From Chloroflexaceae bacterium (GTDB taxonomy: Bacteria; Chloroflexota; Chloroflexia; Chloroflexales; Chloroflexaceae), in assembly GCA_012033195.1 (NCBI GenBank), contig JAAUSQ010000005.1, forward strand, positions 1-50,052: DNA of 50,052 bases, given 5' to 3'. Positions 9,914 through 19,824 of the stretch are shown piece after piece (the stretch's first letter is position 1; the number at the start of each line of letters is the position of its first letter). The position numbers were made by a program, and so were the translations under genes. The notes under the pieces were generated by a model that saw only the letters and a program-made list of their open reading frames with translations, was not told the DNA's origin and made no database searches.

Positions 9914-10957
9914 ATGAACCGTTTTCTGGTCGTGTTGGCAAGTATAAGTATTGTTATGCTGCTCGGCGTGGGGCAGATCACTCCCACCGCCCTTTCACAA
10001 ACCAACGCTAACGAGCGCTGCTTTGCCGAAACTGGTTACTGCATCACTGGACGTATCCGCGCATACTGGGAGCAGAACGGCGGCTTGCCCGTGTTTGGCT
10101 ACCCTATCACACCGCAGCGTACCGAGACGATTGAAGGCCAGCCGCTGGAGGTGCAGTGGTTCGAGCGCAACCGGCTGGAACTGCACCCCGACAATGCGGC
10201 CCCCTACGATGTGCTGCTGGGGCGGCTCGGAGCCGAACAGGTCACACAGCCCTTTCCTGCCGAGGATCCGCGCCCAGAGTGTCGCTACTTTGCCCAGACG
10301 GGCTTCAACGTCTGTGGCGATATTCTGGCGGCGTGGCAGGCCAACGGCCTGGATCTGGATGGGCAGCCTGGTTTCTCCGAGGCCGAGAACCTGGCGCTGT
10401 TTGGCCTGCCGATTAGCCCGCTGATTACCGCCGAGATTGAAGGCCAGCCGCTTGAGGTGCAGTGGTTCGAGCGTGCCCGCTTCGAGCGGCACCCCGATAA
10501 CGCGCCCCCGTTCAATGTGCTGCTGGGCTTGCTTGGCAACGAAACACTGCAAGATGCACCCGTTGCGAGCGAAGGCGTGCCGCTGACAATTGGCGTGCAG
10601 GGCGAGGATCTGCTCTTCGACCAGAACACCCTCGGCGGGGTGCAGGCGGGTCAGTCGGTGAACCTGACGTTTAACAATATCTCCGCACTGTATCGGCACA
10701 ACTGGGTGCTGCTGAATACCAACGATCAAGCGATTGCCAGCCAGGTCGCGCAGGCATCCGCCGAAGCAGGACGGGCGAATGAGTTCTTGCCCGCCGACCG
10801 TGCCAACATCGTCGCGGCAACGACGGTGCTGGATGCGCTGGAAAGCGAGACGATCAGCTTTGCCGCACCTGCTGCACCAGGGCAGTATCTGTATATTTGC
10901 ACGGTGCCCGGACATTACGCCGCCGGTATGTATGGTACACTGATCATAGACCCTTGA
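9914..10957 (+). CDS. Secreted cupredoxin (auracyanin/plastocyanin-like) with two N-terminal tandem modules
   Basis: Signal peptide; two repeats [CFAETG...GRIRAYWEQNGGLPVFGYPI...IEGQPLEVQWFERxRxExHPDN]; C-terminal copper ligands HNW...YICTVPGHYAAGMYGTLII. Confidence 0.8.
   Translation: MNRFLVVLASISIVMLLGVGQITPTALSQTNANERCFAETGYCITGRIRAYWEQNGGLPVFGYPITPQRTETIEGQPLEVQWFERNRLELHPDNAAPYDVLLGRLGAEQVTQPFPAEDPRPECRYFAQTGFNVCGDILAAWQANGLDLDGQPGFSEAENLALFGLPISPLITAEIEGQPLEVQWFERARFERHPDNAPPFNVLLGLLGNETLQDAPVASEGVPLTIGVQGEDLLFDQNTLGGVQAGQSVNLTFNNISALYRHNWVLLNTNDQAIASQVAQASAEAGRANEFLPADRANIVAATTVLDALESETISFAAPAAPGQYLYICTVPGHYAAGMYGTLIIDP
10130..10536 (+). repeat. Direct intragenic repeat (~100 nt copies at 10130-10230 and 10436-10536)
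   Basis: attgaaggccagccgct[g/t]gaggtgcagtggttcgagcg... repeated with 306-nt (102-codon) period. Confidence 0.85.
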
Positions 10958-10996
10958 TACAGTGGATAATCTCATACAAGGAGTATCTGTACTCAT

Positions 10997-12295
10997 ATGA
11001 GCACTCTGTCATCCTCTGGCACCAGTTCCGAGGCATCGCTGCCACCGCAAGACACAGACACGTTTACTCCGGTTGAGGCGAGCCTGGGCGAGGTAGCACG
11101 CTACTTCACCCGGCTTGGCTTCATTGCGTTTGGTGGGCCTGCCGCGCACATCGCAATGATGCAGCGCGATCTCGTGGAGCAGAAGCGCTGGCTCAGTCAG
11201 CAGCAGTTTCTGGATACGCTGGCGGCAACGCAGCTTGTACCGGGGCCAAACTCCACCGAACTTGCCATTCATATGGGCTATATCAAAAAAGGTATTCCTG
11301 GCCTGATTGTCGCGGGGCTATGTTTTATTCTGCCCGCCTTCATGCTTGTCACCCTGATTGCCCTTATGTATGTGGCATTCGGGGCGTTGCCGCAGGTCGA
11401 TGCGCTGTTTTATGGTATTCAACCCGTCATTGTGGCAGTGGTGGTGCAGGCGGCCTACAAGCTTGGCCTGACGGCATGCCGCACCCTGGCGATGATTGTG
11501 CTGGCAGTGGTGGGCGCACTCGTGACGCTGTTTGTGCCGATTGATACGGTGTGGGTCATCCTGGGCGGCGGCCTGATCGGGGTGCTGCTGATGTTCGGCG
11601 CACGCCTGCGGAATGCTCCGGCGGCGCTGCTGCTCTTGCTACCCGGCGGGGCAGGCCTGACAGCGGCGGCCCTCGCACAGAGCGAAACGACTGTTGCACC
11701 GCTCTGGCAGATCGGGCTATTTTTCCTCAAGGTGGGCGCAACCCTGATGGGTAGCGGCTATGTGCTGGTCAGCTATATGGAGCACGACCTTGTGACCAGT
11801 GGCTGGCTAACCCGGCAGCAGGTGCTCGATGCCATTGCCGCCGGACAGATCACACCGGGGCCGGTCTTTACCACGGCGGCCTTTGTGGGGTATGTAAATC
11901 AGGCGGGCCTAGACAACAATATCGGGGCGGGCGTGCTGGGCGCGGCAGTGTGTGCGATTGGCATCTTTCTGCCGTCGTTTATCATTGTGCTGCTCATTGC
12001 GCCCTGGATTCTGCGGCTGCGTGAGTCGAAGATTGCAGGCTCGTTCCTGGATGGCGTAAATGCAGCCGTGGTTGGCAGCATCGCCGCGACAACGTGGACG
12101 CTCTTCCTGACCGCAGCAATTGACCTGCCCGCCCCGACGCTGGCAGTTCCGGTAGCCGGGGTGGGGCTGGATATTCCGGCGCTGCTGCTGTTTGGGGTGT
12201 CGGCGTTTGTGCTGCTACGCTTCCCGAAGGTCAACTCGGTAACGCTGATTGTGGCAGGGGCAGCGGCGGGGTTGCTCTTGCAAGGGGTGCTCTGA
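10997..12295 (+). CDS. chrA: Chromate transporter, ChrA family (two-domain)
   Basis: FGGPAAHIAMM, TQLVPGPNSTELAIHMGY, second half QITPGPVFTTAAFVGY. Confidence 0.92.
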   Translation: MSTLSSSGTSSEASLPPQDTDTFTPVEASLGEVARYFTRLGFIAFGGPAAHIAMMQRDLVEQKRWLSQQQFLDTLAATQLVPGPNSTELAIHMGYIKKGIPGLIVAGLCFILPAFMLVTLIALMYVAFGALPQVDALFYGIQPVIVAVVVQAAYKLGLTACRTLAMIVLAVVGALVTLFVPIDTVWVILGGGLIGVLLMFGARLRNAPAALLLLLPGGAGLTAAALAQSETTVAPLWQIGLFFLKVGATLMGSGYVLVSYMEHDLVTSGWLTRQQVLDAIAAGQITPGPVFTTAAFVGYVNQAGLDNNIGAGVLGAAVCAIGIFLPSFIIVLLIAPWILRLRESKIAGSFLDGVNAAVVGSIAATTWTLFLTAAIDLPAPTLAVPVAGVGLDIPALLLFGVSAFVLLRFPKVNSVTLIVAGAAAGLLLQGVL

Positions 12296-12419
12296 GGGTA
12301 AGGTTGATGAACAGATTGGGAAGCAGGAAAAACAACCGGGAGGGCAGGTACCCACATGGTATACTGTCTATATTGTGTAGCGAATGCCGCTCCTATCAGC
12401 TAGAAGATGAGAACAACCT

Positions 12420-12644
12420 ATGCTCTATGGTGCTCACAACCTCCCGGTTGAACTTACGATCAAGGTACGACCGGCCCGCCGCCCCGATATGCATCTGCAC
12501 GTTGCCCAGTATGTCGCCGACTTCTGCCATGAGAACGGCATTACCGAAGAGATGATCTGCGATATCACGATGGAAGAAATGAACCACGGCGACGATATCG
12601 AAGGCTCGTTCAGTCAGGTGCGGGTGCGCTTCACCTACAACTAA
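12420..12644 (+). CDS. Small conserved-looking hypothetical protein (74 aa)
   Basis: ORF MLYGAHNLPVELTIKVRPARRPDMHLHVAQYVADFCHENGITEEMICDITMEEMNHGDDIEGSFSQVRVRFTYN; ends exactly at the patatin 3' end. Confidence 0.55.
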   Translation: MLYGAHNLPVELTIKVRPARRPDMHLHVAQYVADFCHENGITEEMICDITMEEMNHGDDIEGSFSQVRVRFTYN

Positions 12645-13769
12645 CTATCGGCTCGCTCGGTTTTCCTCGCGCAAGGCCCGCAGGGCATCGCGCCGCCCCC
12701 ACTCAAACAACGTGCGATGATTTTCTTCTTCATAGTCAATAATCCAGGTGATTGGCATGGGTGCTTCTGGCGCAATAATGGTCGGCAACCGCACCGGGCG
12801 CTGTGCCCTGCGTGGCAGGCGCAGGCTCTCATCGCCGGTCGTGGCGGCGGCCCGGTCGAGCCGCTCGGCAGCTTCGAGCAGTTCGTTGTAGGCCTGCAAG
12901 AGCTTCATATCACGCCGATACGAACCCAGCAGTGTCCAGTCCAGCGTCATCGACAGCGACTCAACCAGATTGTGGGGTGTCCAGTGATCGAGCGTGCGCA
13001 GGTCGTGGGTTGTGCGCCAGGGTGTCATAATCACCACTTTGATATCAACATCGTCATCGCCTGCTAGGTCGATCACCGGGCCAAGCGGCGTATTGGCAAG
13101 CAGCGCCCCATCCCAGAAGATATCTGCATCAATCTGTGTCCAGGGATAGACCGCCGGAATGCTCGATGAGGCCATCAGATGATCGATGGTGATCGTGTCG
13201 GCGGGTTGGTCGTGCAATGGCTGGTTGCAGAAGATGCGCAGTGCCCCGCTGCGTACTTCGGTAGCGGTGAGCAGTAGCGCCGGTGCAGCGGGTCGGTTGA
13301 TCTGGTCGAAGTTGATAGCCTTGCTCAGCGTGTGTCGCCAGGGGGTGGTATCAAGCAGGCTGCGAAACTCGCGCCCCCGGAAGAGGGACCCCATCCGCGC
13401 CAGAAAGCTCCCGGTGCTCATGGTGCGCTCTTCGGGCGAGAGTTCGATGGTGCTGGTGCCGTGGTGCGCCTGCGAGGTGAGGACGGTGCCCAGGAGAAAG
13501 TTCAGCACCGGGCGCACAACAGGCGGCAGGTCGGGCGAGAGGCAGTGCACATCCTCGGTGTGCATCTTCAGCCACAGCCGCTTAAGTTGCGCTACGGTCA
13601 GCCCTGCCGCAAGCGCCGCCGCGTTGATTGCGCCGATGGAGGTGCCCGCGATGATATCCGGGCCTTTGCCATCTTCGATCCAGCCCTGTTCGACTAGGGC
13701 TTCAATCACCCCGACATGGTATGCACCGCGTCCGCCGCCGCCCGAAAGTACCAGTGCTTTTGTTGTCAT
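12645..13769 (-). CDS. Patatin-like phospholipase
   Basis: LSGGGGRGAYHVGVIEAL, GTSIGAINAAALAAG, WDGALLANTPLGP. Confidence 0.92.
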   Translation of the reverse strand: MTTKALVLSGGGGRGAYHVGVIEALVEQGWIEDGKGPDIIAGTSIGAINAAALAAGLTVAQLKRLWLKMHTEDVHCLSPDLPPVVRPVLNFLLGTVLTSQAHHGTSTIELSPEERTMSTGSFLARMGSLFRGREFRSLLDTTPWRHTLSKAINFDQINRPAAPALLLTATEVRSGALRIFCNQPLHDQPADTITIDHLMASSSIPAVYPWTQIDADIFWDGALLANTPLGPVIDLAGDDDVDIKVVIMTPWRTTHDLRTLDHWTPHNLVESLSMTLDWTLLGSYRRDMKLLQAYNELLEAAERLDRAAATTGDESLRLPRRAQRPVRLPTIIAPEAPMPITWIIDYEEENHRTLFEWGRRDALRALREENRASR

Positions 13770-13860
13770 AATCCCCCTCCGACGTTGTGCATGGTGCTGT
13801 ACACAGAAGAACGACCGCAGGGAGCGAAATTGGGTGAGCCTGCCGCGATAAGGCAGAACA

Positions 13861-13899
13861 TTCCCCCTCGCCAGTATGGAGGAGAGGGGGCCAGGGGGA
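13861..13899. repeat. C-rich/G-rich imperfect inverted repeat (short interspersed element-like)
   Basis: ttccccctcgcc...ggaggagagggggccaggggga; resembles 26243-26270. Confidence 0.4.
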
Positions 13900-13904
13900 T
13901 AAGC

Positions 13905-14414
13905 TTATGCCTCTTGTGCCAGACCAAGCGCCTGCTTCAGTTCAATCAAGAAGGCGGCTTCTACTTCGCTGACCTGTGCGCCGGTATCTTCGCTAAAGTA
14001 GCCCAGCGTGCCAGCAGCTTCGGCAATCGCATCCGCCGTGTCGAAAATCAGTTGCAGGTAGGGGGTGGCCTCGTCAGCACTGACCTTGTCATCGAGAGCA
14101 CTGGCAAGGCTGCGGCTGTGCTCCAGTGATCTGGTGCGGAGTTCCTGGGTGCTGTACTTTTTACACAATGCTTCAAGCTCTTGCTGTTTCTCGGCGGGCT
14201 GCGTTGCAAGCAGGTGCTTGACCAGCGCATTGGTGCCAGAGTTGTCGCTATACTTGTTGACAACGGCGACCATTGCTTCAAACTCGCGGATAAAGCCACC
14301 TGATTCGGCTGACATCATACCGGCGGCGGTGATGTAAAACGTTGTTGCAGCGACTTCCCATTCCTGTGTTGTAAGCTCTTCTGTGCCTGCCACGAATAGA
14401 ACCTCCTTTTCCAA
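13905..14414 (-). CDS. Hypothetical acidic helical protein
   Basis: Complete ORF; likely start near MAGTEELTTQEWEVAATTFYITAAGMM... Confidence 0.55.
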   Translation of the reverse strand: MEKEVLFVAGTEELTTQEWEVAATTFYITAAGMMSAESGGFIREFEAMVAVVNKYSDNSGTNALVKHLLATQPAEKQQELEALCKKYSTQELRTRSLEHSRSLASALDDKVSADEATPYLQLIFDTADAIAEAAGTLGYFSEDTGAQVSEVEAAFLIELKQALGLAQEA

Positions 14415-14569
14415 GTCCTCATATTACTTGCAAATGCAGGGGACACTCTTATTATGCACCAGCCTGGCAACCCTGAGAATAGCCGTTGTACCACTTGCCC
14501 GCCCCTGCATTCTCTGGTATACTCCCTGCGAAACAGATGTGTTTATACGATGGGAAAGAGCTGTATCTC

Positions 14570-15643
14570 ATGCGATTACTCTATCTTGATCCGCGCCTGC
14601 TGGATGCCGACGAAGAAGGGGTGCGTGATGACCCCGGCGATATATCGGGCCTTGCCGCCACCATTGCCGAGCGGGGCCTGTTGCAGCCGCTCGGAGTAGT
14701 GGAAACGGGGCAGGGCCGCTACCGCGTGGTATATGGGGGCCGCCGCCGCGCCGCCGCGTTACATCTGGGCCTCGAAAAAGTCCCCTGCATTTTGCTGGAT
14801 ATCGACGACCCCGACCTGCTGCTGCGCCAGCTTATTGAGAATGTGCAGCGCGAAGACCTGAACGATATGGAGCAGTCTCGCGCCTTCGCACGCCTACGCG
14901 CCCGTATCGCCGCCGAGCGTGGCCCTGGCAGCGAGGGTGATCTGGATGAAGCAGTTGGGAAAGAGGTTGGCCTATCGGGGCGCACTGTGCGCCGCTATCT
15001 TGGCCTGCTCGACCTGCCCGACGAAGTGCAACACTTGATCCGGCGGGGTGAATTGAATGTCACGCAGGCACAGCACTTGCGCCGCATCCCCAACCGCCGT
15101 ACCCAGATTGAACTGGCGCAGGCTGCCGCTGAAGAGGGCATGTCGGCGGCAGAACTGGGGCGACTGGCGAACTACTTTGTGGCCAATCCCAACCTGACGC
15201 TGGAAACGGCCCTGCAAGCGCTGGAGCAGGGCGCACAGTTGCGCGACCGTCCGCTTGCCGAGGTGCAGATTATGGGGGGGAGCCTGGGCAAAACGAGCGT
15301 CAGCGCGGTTGACCGACCAGAGAAGGATAATTTCTGGGCCGACGAAGACGCCGCCGATGAGTCAGGCAACAGTGCCGATGGTGAATTTCTCAGTGTAGAC
15401 GACGACGAGACGATTGAGAACCAGCCTGCAAACAAGGCGCGTGTCTTCCGGATACGTTCGCTCGATCAGCTTGTGGATGAAACTGACCGGATGTCGCGGG
15501 CCTTTGTGGATGGTGAGTTGCAGAAATGGGCCGAGCGCGACGAGGCTGCGCCCTTCAAGGTGCGGTTGGTGCTGCGGCAGCTTGAGAAGCTTATTTCGGG
15601 CCTGCGCGAGATTGTTGATAAGCAAGGCTGGGAGCGCGACTAG
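14570..15643 (+). CDS. ParB/RepB/Spo0J-like partition protein
   Basis: GLAATIAERGLLQPLGVVETGQGRYRVVYGGRRRAAALHLG, LIENVQREDLNDMEQSRAF, VGLSGRTVRRYLGLLDLPDEVQHLIRRGELNVTQAQHL. Confidence 0.9.
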   Translation: MRLLYLDPRLLDADEEGVRDDPGDISGLAATIAERGLLQPLGVVETGQGRYRVVYGGRRRAAALHLGLEKVPCILLDIDDPDLLLRQLIENVQREDLNDMEQSRAFARLRARIAAERGPGSEGDLDEAVGKEVGLSGRTVRRYLGLLDLPDEVQHLIRRGELNVTQAQHLRRIPNRRTQIELAQAAAEEGMSAAELGRLANYFVANPNLTLETALQALEQGAQLRDRPLAEVQIMGGSLGKTSVSAVDRPEKDNFWADEDAADESGNSADGEFLSVDDDETIENQPANKARVFRIRSLDQLVDETDRMSRAFVDGELQKWAERDEAAPFKVRLVLRQLEKLISGLREIVDKQGWERD

Positions 15644-15672
15644 CATGCGGCAGCGGTGCGGCACCCGTCAAT

Positions 15673-15725
15673 CGCCGGGCGGTTAAAACCTCTGGCTACA
15701 ATGTACAAAGCCCGCCTGCGCGGGC
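15673..15725 (-). repeat. Structured interspersed repeat, copy B (minus)
   Basis: rc GCCCGCGCAGGCGGGCTTTGTACATTGTAGCCAGAGGTTTTAACCGCCCGGCG; aligns to 29241-29293. Confidence 0.8.
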
Positions 15726-15731
15726 GATATG

Positions 15732-15752
15732 GCAGCCCTGACGGGGCTTTGG
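15732..15752 (+). terminator. Terminator-like hairpin AGCCC-TGACG-GGGCTTTGGG after parB
   Basis: gcagccctgacggggctttggg. Confidence 0.4.
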
Positions 15753-15814
15753 GTATGCGCCTGGTCAATTCATGACCGGGTACCGTGAGCATAAGGTAAC
15801 AGGAGGTCAGGACG

Positions 15815-16288
15815 ATGGCAGATGAGCAAACCGGTACGGTCGTAGCGCTGCATATTGCGGGTAGCGCCAGCCAGCCCATGCAAACAGTGACACAGCTTGA
15901 GGCAGTAGCAGGTGAGGGCATTGTGGGCGACCGCTACCGCGACAAAACTGGTACCTATTCCGACCGTCCCCAACCGGGGCGGCACATCACCTTGATTGAA
16001 GAAGAAATGCTGCAAATGCTGCTGGATGAGCATGGCATTTCATTTGCGCCCGAAGAGAGCCGCCGGAACGTTACCACCCGTGGCATTCATCTGAATGATC
16101 TGGTGGGTAAAACCTTTCAGATAGGCACTGTGCGCTGTCAGGCGATCCGGTTGTGCGACCCGTGCAACTATCTGCAAGAGTTGACCGGGAAGCCGGTGCT
16201 GCGTCCGCTAGTAGACCGGGGCGGACTGCGGGCCGATGTGATCGCGGGGGGCATCATTCGGGTTGGTGACCAGATTGTTGTAGCGTAA
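15815..16288 (+). CDS. MOSC domain-containing protein
   Basis: AVAGEGIVGDRYRDKTGTYS, GRHITLIEEE, RNVTTRGIHLNDLVGKTFQIG, LCDPCNYL, GLRADVIAGGIIRVGD. Confidence 0.88.
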   Translation: MADEQTGTVVALHIAGSASQPMQTVTQLEAVAGEGIVGDRYRDKTGTYSDRPQPGRHITLIEEEMLQMLLDEHGISFAPEESRRNVTTRGIHLNDLVGKTFQIGTVRCQAIRLCDPCNYLQELTGKPVLRPLVDRGGLRADVIAGGIIRVGDQIVVA

Positions 16289-16344
16289 CGATCTGGAACG
16301 CTGCCCCATCGGGAACGCTTCCCATGCGGGCTATCCTCTGCCCC

Positions 16345-16372
16345 TTGCCCATCGCCTGCTGTGTGGTATAAT
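16345..16372 (+). promoter_or_regulatory. Putative sigma70-type promoter TTGCCC-N16-TATAAT upstream of uvrA
   Basis: ttgccc 16345-16350; tataat 16367-16372. Confidence 0.5.
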
Positions 16373-16384
16373 GTTAGTATATCT

Positions 16385-16439
16385 GTTTCATTTATATGAA
16401 ACGCTGCCGCCATCACAAAGGCGTATCGGCAGCGTTTTG
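16385..16439 (+). promoter_or_regulatory. Two overlapping, mutually exclusive hairpins in uvrA leader (attenuator-like)
   Basis: GTTTCAT-ttat-ATGAAAC (16385-16402) and AAACGCTGCCG...CGGCAGCGTTTT (16399-16438), sharing 16399-16402. Confidence 0.5.
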
Positions 16440-16492
16440 TTACGTATCGCTCCATTTATTGACTCTACATAAAATGCAAAGGAATGCTCTGC

Positions 16493-19400
16493 ATGGCGAA
16501 AGACAAAATTATTATTAAAGGCGCACGTGAGCATAACCTGAAAAATGTTGATGTTGAAATTCCACGTGACAAGCTGGTTGTTCTGACCGGTGTTTCTGGC
16601 TCTGGTAAGAGTTCGCTCGCCTTTGATACGCTGTACGCGGAAGGGCAACGGCGCTACGTCGAGAGCCTGTCGGCCTATGCGCGGCAGTTCCTGGGGCAGA
16701 TGGAAAAGCCGCGTGTTGATGTGATCGAGGGGCTTTCGCCATCGATTGCGATTGAGCAGAAGAGCACCAGCAAAAACCCGCGTAGTACCGTGGGCACGGT
16801 CACCGAAATATACGACTATATGCGCCTGCTGTTTGCGCGGGTGGGCACGCCACATTGCCCCGATTGCGGACGTCCGGTTGGGTCCCAGAGCGCCGAAGAT
16901 ATGGTCAACCGGGTGTTAGAGTTGCCGCCGCGTACCCGTTTTATGGTGCTGGCTCCGCTGGTGCAGCAGCGCAAGGGCGAGTACCGCGAAGTGTTTGCCG
17001 AGGCCCGCAGCGAGGGCTTTGTGCGGGTACGTGTTGATGGCACAATCTACGACCTGAGCGACGAGATCAACCTGAACAAAAAGCAGAAGCATACTATCGA
17101 GGTGGTGGTGGATCGTCTGGTGATGCCAGAGCAGCCCGACAACGCCGACACTGACGACGAGTGGCGTGCCTTTGTCACCCGCCTGACCGATAGCATCGAA
17201 ACAGCACTGCGGGTTGGCGAAGGCAAGCTGCTCATTAGCATGGTGCCCGAACGCCGCGCCGAACCTACCACCGAAGACGGAGCTACGCCGCCATCCGCCG
17301 AGGTGGACGACCTGCTTATGAGTGAGTCGAACACCTGCCCGGAGAGTGGGCGCTCGTTCCCGGAGCTATCGCCGCAGATGTTCTCGTTCAACTCGCCGCA
17401 GGGAGCCTGCCCCACCTGTACGGGCCTGGGCACCCGTCTGGAGGTGGATGAACACCTGCTGGTGCCGAACGGTCGGCTCTCGCTGCACGAAGGGGCCGTG
17501 ACGTATTGGGGCGAACTGCGGAAGAAGCAGGACTCGTGGGCGTATCGTGCACTGGCATCGATTGCGGTGCATTATGGCTTTAGCCTTGATACGCCCTGGG
17601 ACCAGATTGACCGCAAGCATCAAGAGGTGATTATTTACGGCAGCGGCAAAGAAAAAATTCGCTTCGTCTGGGAGAATGATAGCGGCAGCCGGGGCGAGTA
17701 TCTGCGGACCTGGGAAGGTGTTTCCAGCGAGATTATGCGGCGCTATATGCAGACCGACAGCGATATGTCGCGGGAGTATTACACCAAATTTATGAGCGAG
17801 CAGCCCTGCCCAGTCTGTGGTGGTGCACGGCTGCGCCCGGAGAGTCTGGCGGTGACGGTTGGCGGATTAAACATTGCTGCCGCCTGCCGCATGAATATTG
17901 ACGAGGTGCATCAGTGGTCGCTGGCGCTGGCAGGCGAGGCCGAGAGCGGCTACCTCAAGCCGTCCTCCGAGGGGACACGCCTGATGCGGGATGTGCGCGA
18001 CAAGCTGAACGAGGCGATGCCAAAGGTGCTGTCCTTCCCCGTCCACGTCGAGCCGCTGACGCCAACGCAGAACGAGATTGCGGCTGAGATCTTGAAAGAG
18101 ATTCGCGAGCGGCTCGGCTTCCTGCTGAATGTTGGTCTCTACTATCTGACCCTCGACCGAGGCGCGCCCACCCTGAGCGGTGGCGAGGCGCAGCGCATCC
18201 GGCTCGCTTCGCAGATTGGTAGCGGTCTGATGGGGGTAACCTATATCCTGGACGAGCCAAGCATTGGCCTGCACCAGCGTGACAACCGCAAGTTGCTCAA
18301 TTCGCTGCTACGGCTGCGCGACTTGGGCAATACACTGGTGGTGGTTGAGCACGATATGGAGACCATGCAAAACGCCGACTGGATCATTGACTTCGGGCCG
18401 GGTGCCGGGGTGAACGGTGGCTGGGTGGTCGCGGCAGGCACACCCGAACAGGTCAGCCAGAGCGACACGCTGACGGGTGCCTACCTCAGTGGACGGCGCG
18501 AGATCAATGTGCCACACACCCGCCGCGAGCCGGGCGATGCGTGGCTAGAAGTACTCGGTGCCGAGATGAACAATCTGCGGGGGTCGATGTGCGGTTTCCA
18601 CTTGGCTGCTTTGTGGCTATCACAGGCGTGAGCGGTAGCGGCAAGTCGTCGCTGATCAGCGAAACACTGTACCCGGCCCTGGCTGCCGAACTGCACCGCG
18701 CCCAGATTCGCCCTGGCCCGCATCGGGCAATTCTCGGTATCGAACACCTCGATAAAGTGATTAACATCGACCAGCAGCCGATTGGACGCACGCCGCGCAG
18801 CAACCCGGCGACGTATGTCAAGCTGTTTGATCTGCTGCGTGATCTGTTTGCACAGACACCCGAAGCGAAGCTACGCGGCTACGAGCCGGGGCGCTTCTCG
18901 TTCAATGTGAAGGGCGGGCGCTGCGAGACATGCGAGGGCAATGGTGTTATTCGCATTGATATGCAGTTTTTGCCCGATGTGTGGGTGACGTGTGATACCT
19001 GTAAGGGCAAGCGCTACAACCGTGAAACGCTACAGGTGCGTTACAAGGGCAAGTCGATTGCCGATGTGCTGGATATGGACGTACAGACGGCACTGGAGTT
19101 TTTCGAAAGTGTGCCACGTGTCAAGCGCATTCTGCAAACACTGCACGATGTTGGCCTGGACTATATCCGGCTTGGGCAATCTGCCACTACCTTGAGCGGT
19201 GGCGAGGCGCAACGTGTGAAGCTCGCCAAAGAACTGGCCCGTGTTGCGACGGGACGCACAGTCTATATTCTGGATGAGCCGACAACGGGCCTGCATTTTG
19301 AAGATGTACAGAACCTGTTACAAGTGCTGCACCGTCTGGTGCAGGCGGGCAATACCGTGATTGTGATTGAGCACAATCTGGATGTAATCAAGACGGCAGA

Positions 19401-19554
19401 CTGGGTCATCGATATGGGGCCAGAAGGCGGTACCGGCGGTGGGCAGGTTGTCGCGACGGGTACCCCCGAACAGGTGGCGCAGGTTGAGCAGTCATTTACC
19501 GGGCAGTTCCTGCGCGAGATGTTCAAGCACGATATGCAACAGGTAGCAGCCTGA
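16493..19554 (+). CDS. uvrA: Excinuclease ABC subunit A (frameshifted, ORFs 16484..18631 and 18541..19554)
   Basis: [57 protein letters not shown]; restoring G5->G6 at 18579-18583 gives [36 protein letters not shown]. Confidence 0.97.
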
Positions 19555-19566
19555 CTTGGTCGTTAT

Positions 19567-19616
19567 CCTCATCTCTGGCGCATATGTGGATGCATACAAC
19601 ACAACCAGAGATGAGG
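19567..19616. repeat. 12-bp perfect inverted repeat downstream of uvrA
   Basis: CCTCATCTCTGG (19567-19578) and CCAGAGATGAGG (19605-19616). Confidence 0.7.
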
Positions 19617-19824
19617 TCGATCCTGATACGTTTGCAAGGGTACATACGTGGCTCGGTGGCGAGTGACTATCCCGACTTCGTCCACACTTTTTCAACAAAG
19701 CGCTCACAATTACCCCCTAGCAAAATGGGGCGGGTACAGGTATACTACTAAAGTCTACTGTGACATTTTCATGGACTCAGGAACTCGATAGATATACTGC
19801 AATGTCAGGAGCAGACTCTTGACA

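Noticed and set aside
9995-10996. - strand 333-aa ORF
   Set aside because: Antisense to cupredoxin gene, which has signal peptide, repeats and copper ligands.
18541-18640. Programmed frameshift in uvrA
   Set aside because: No slippery heptamer or stimulatory structure obvious; same one-base-loss pattern occurs in many unrelated genes in the window.
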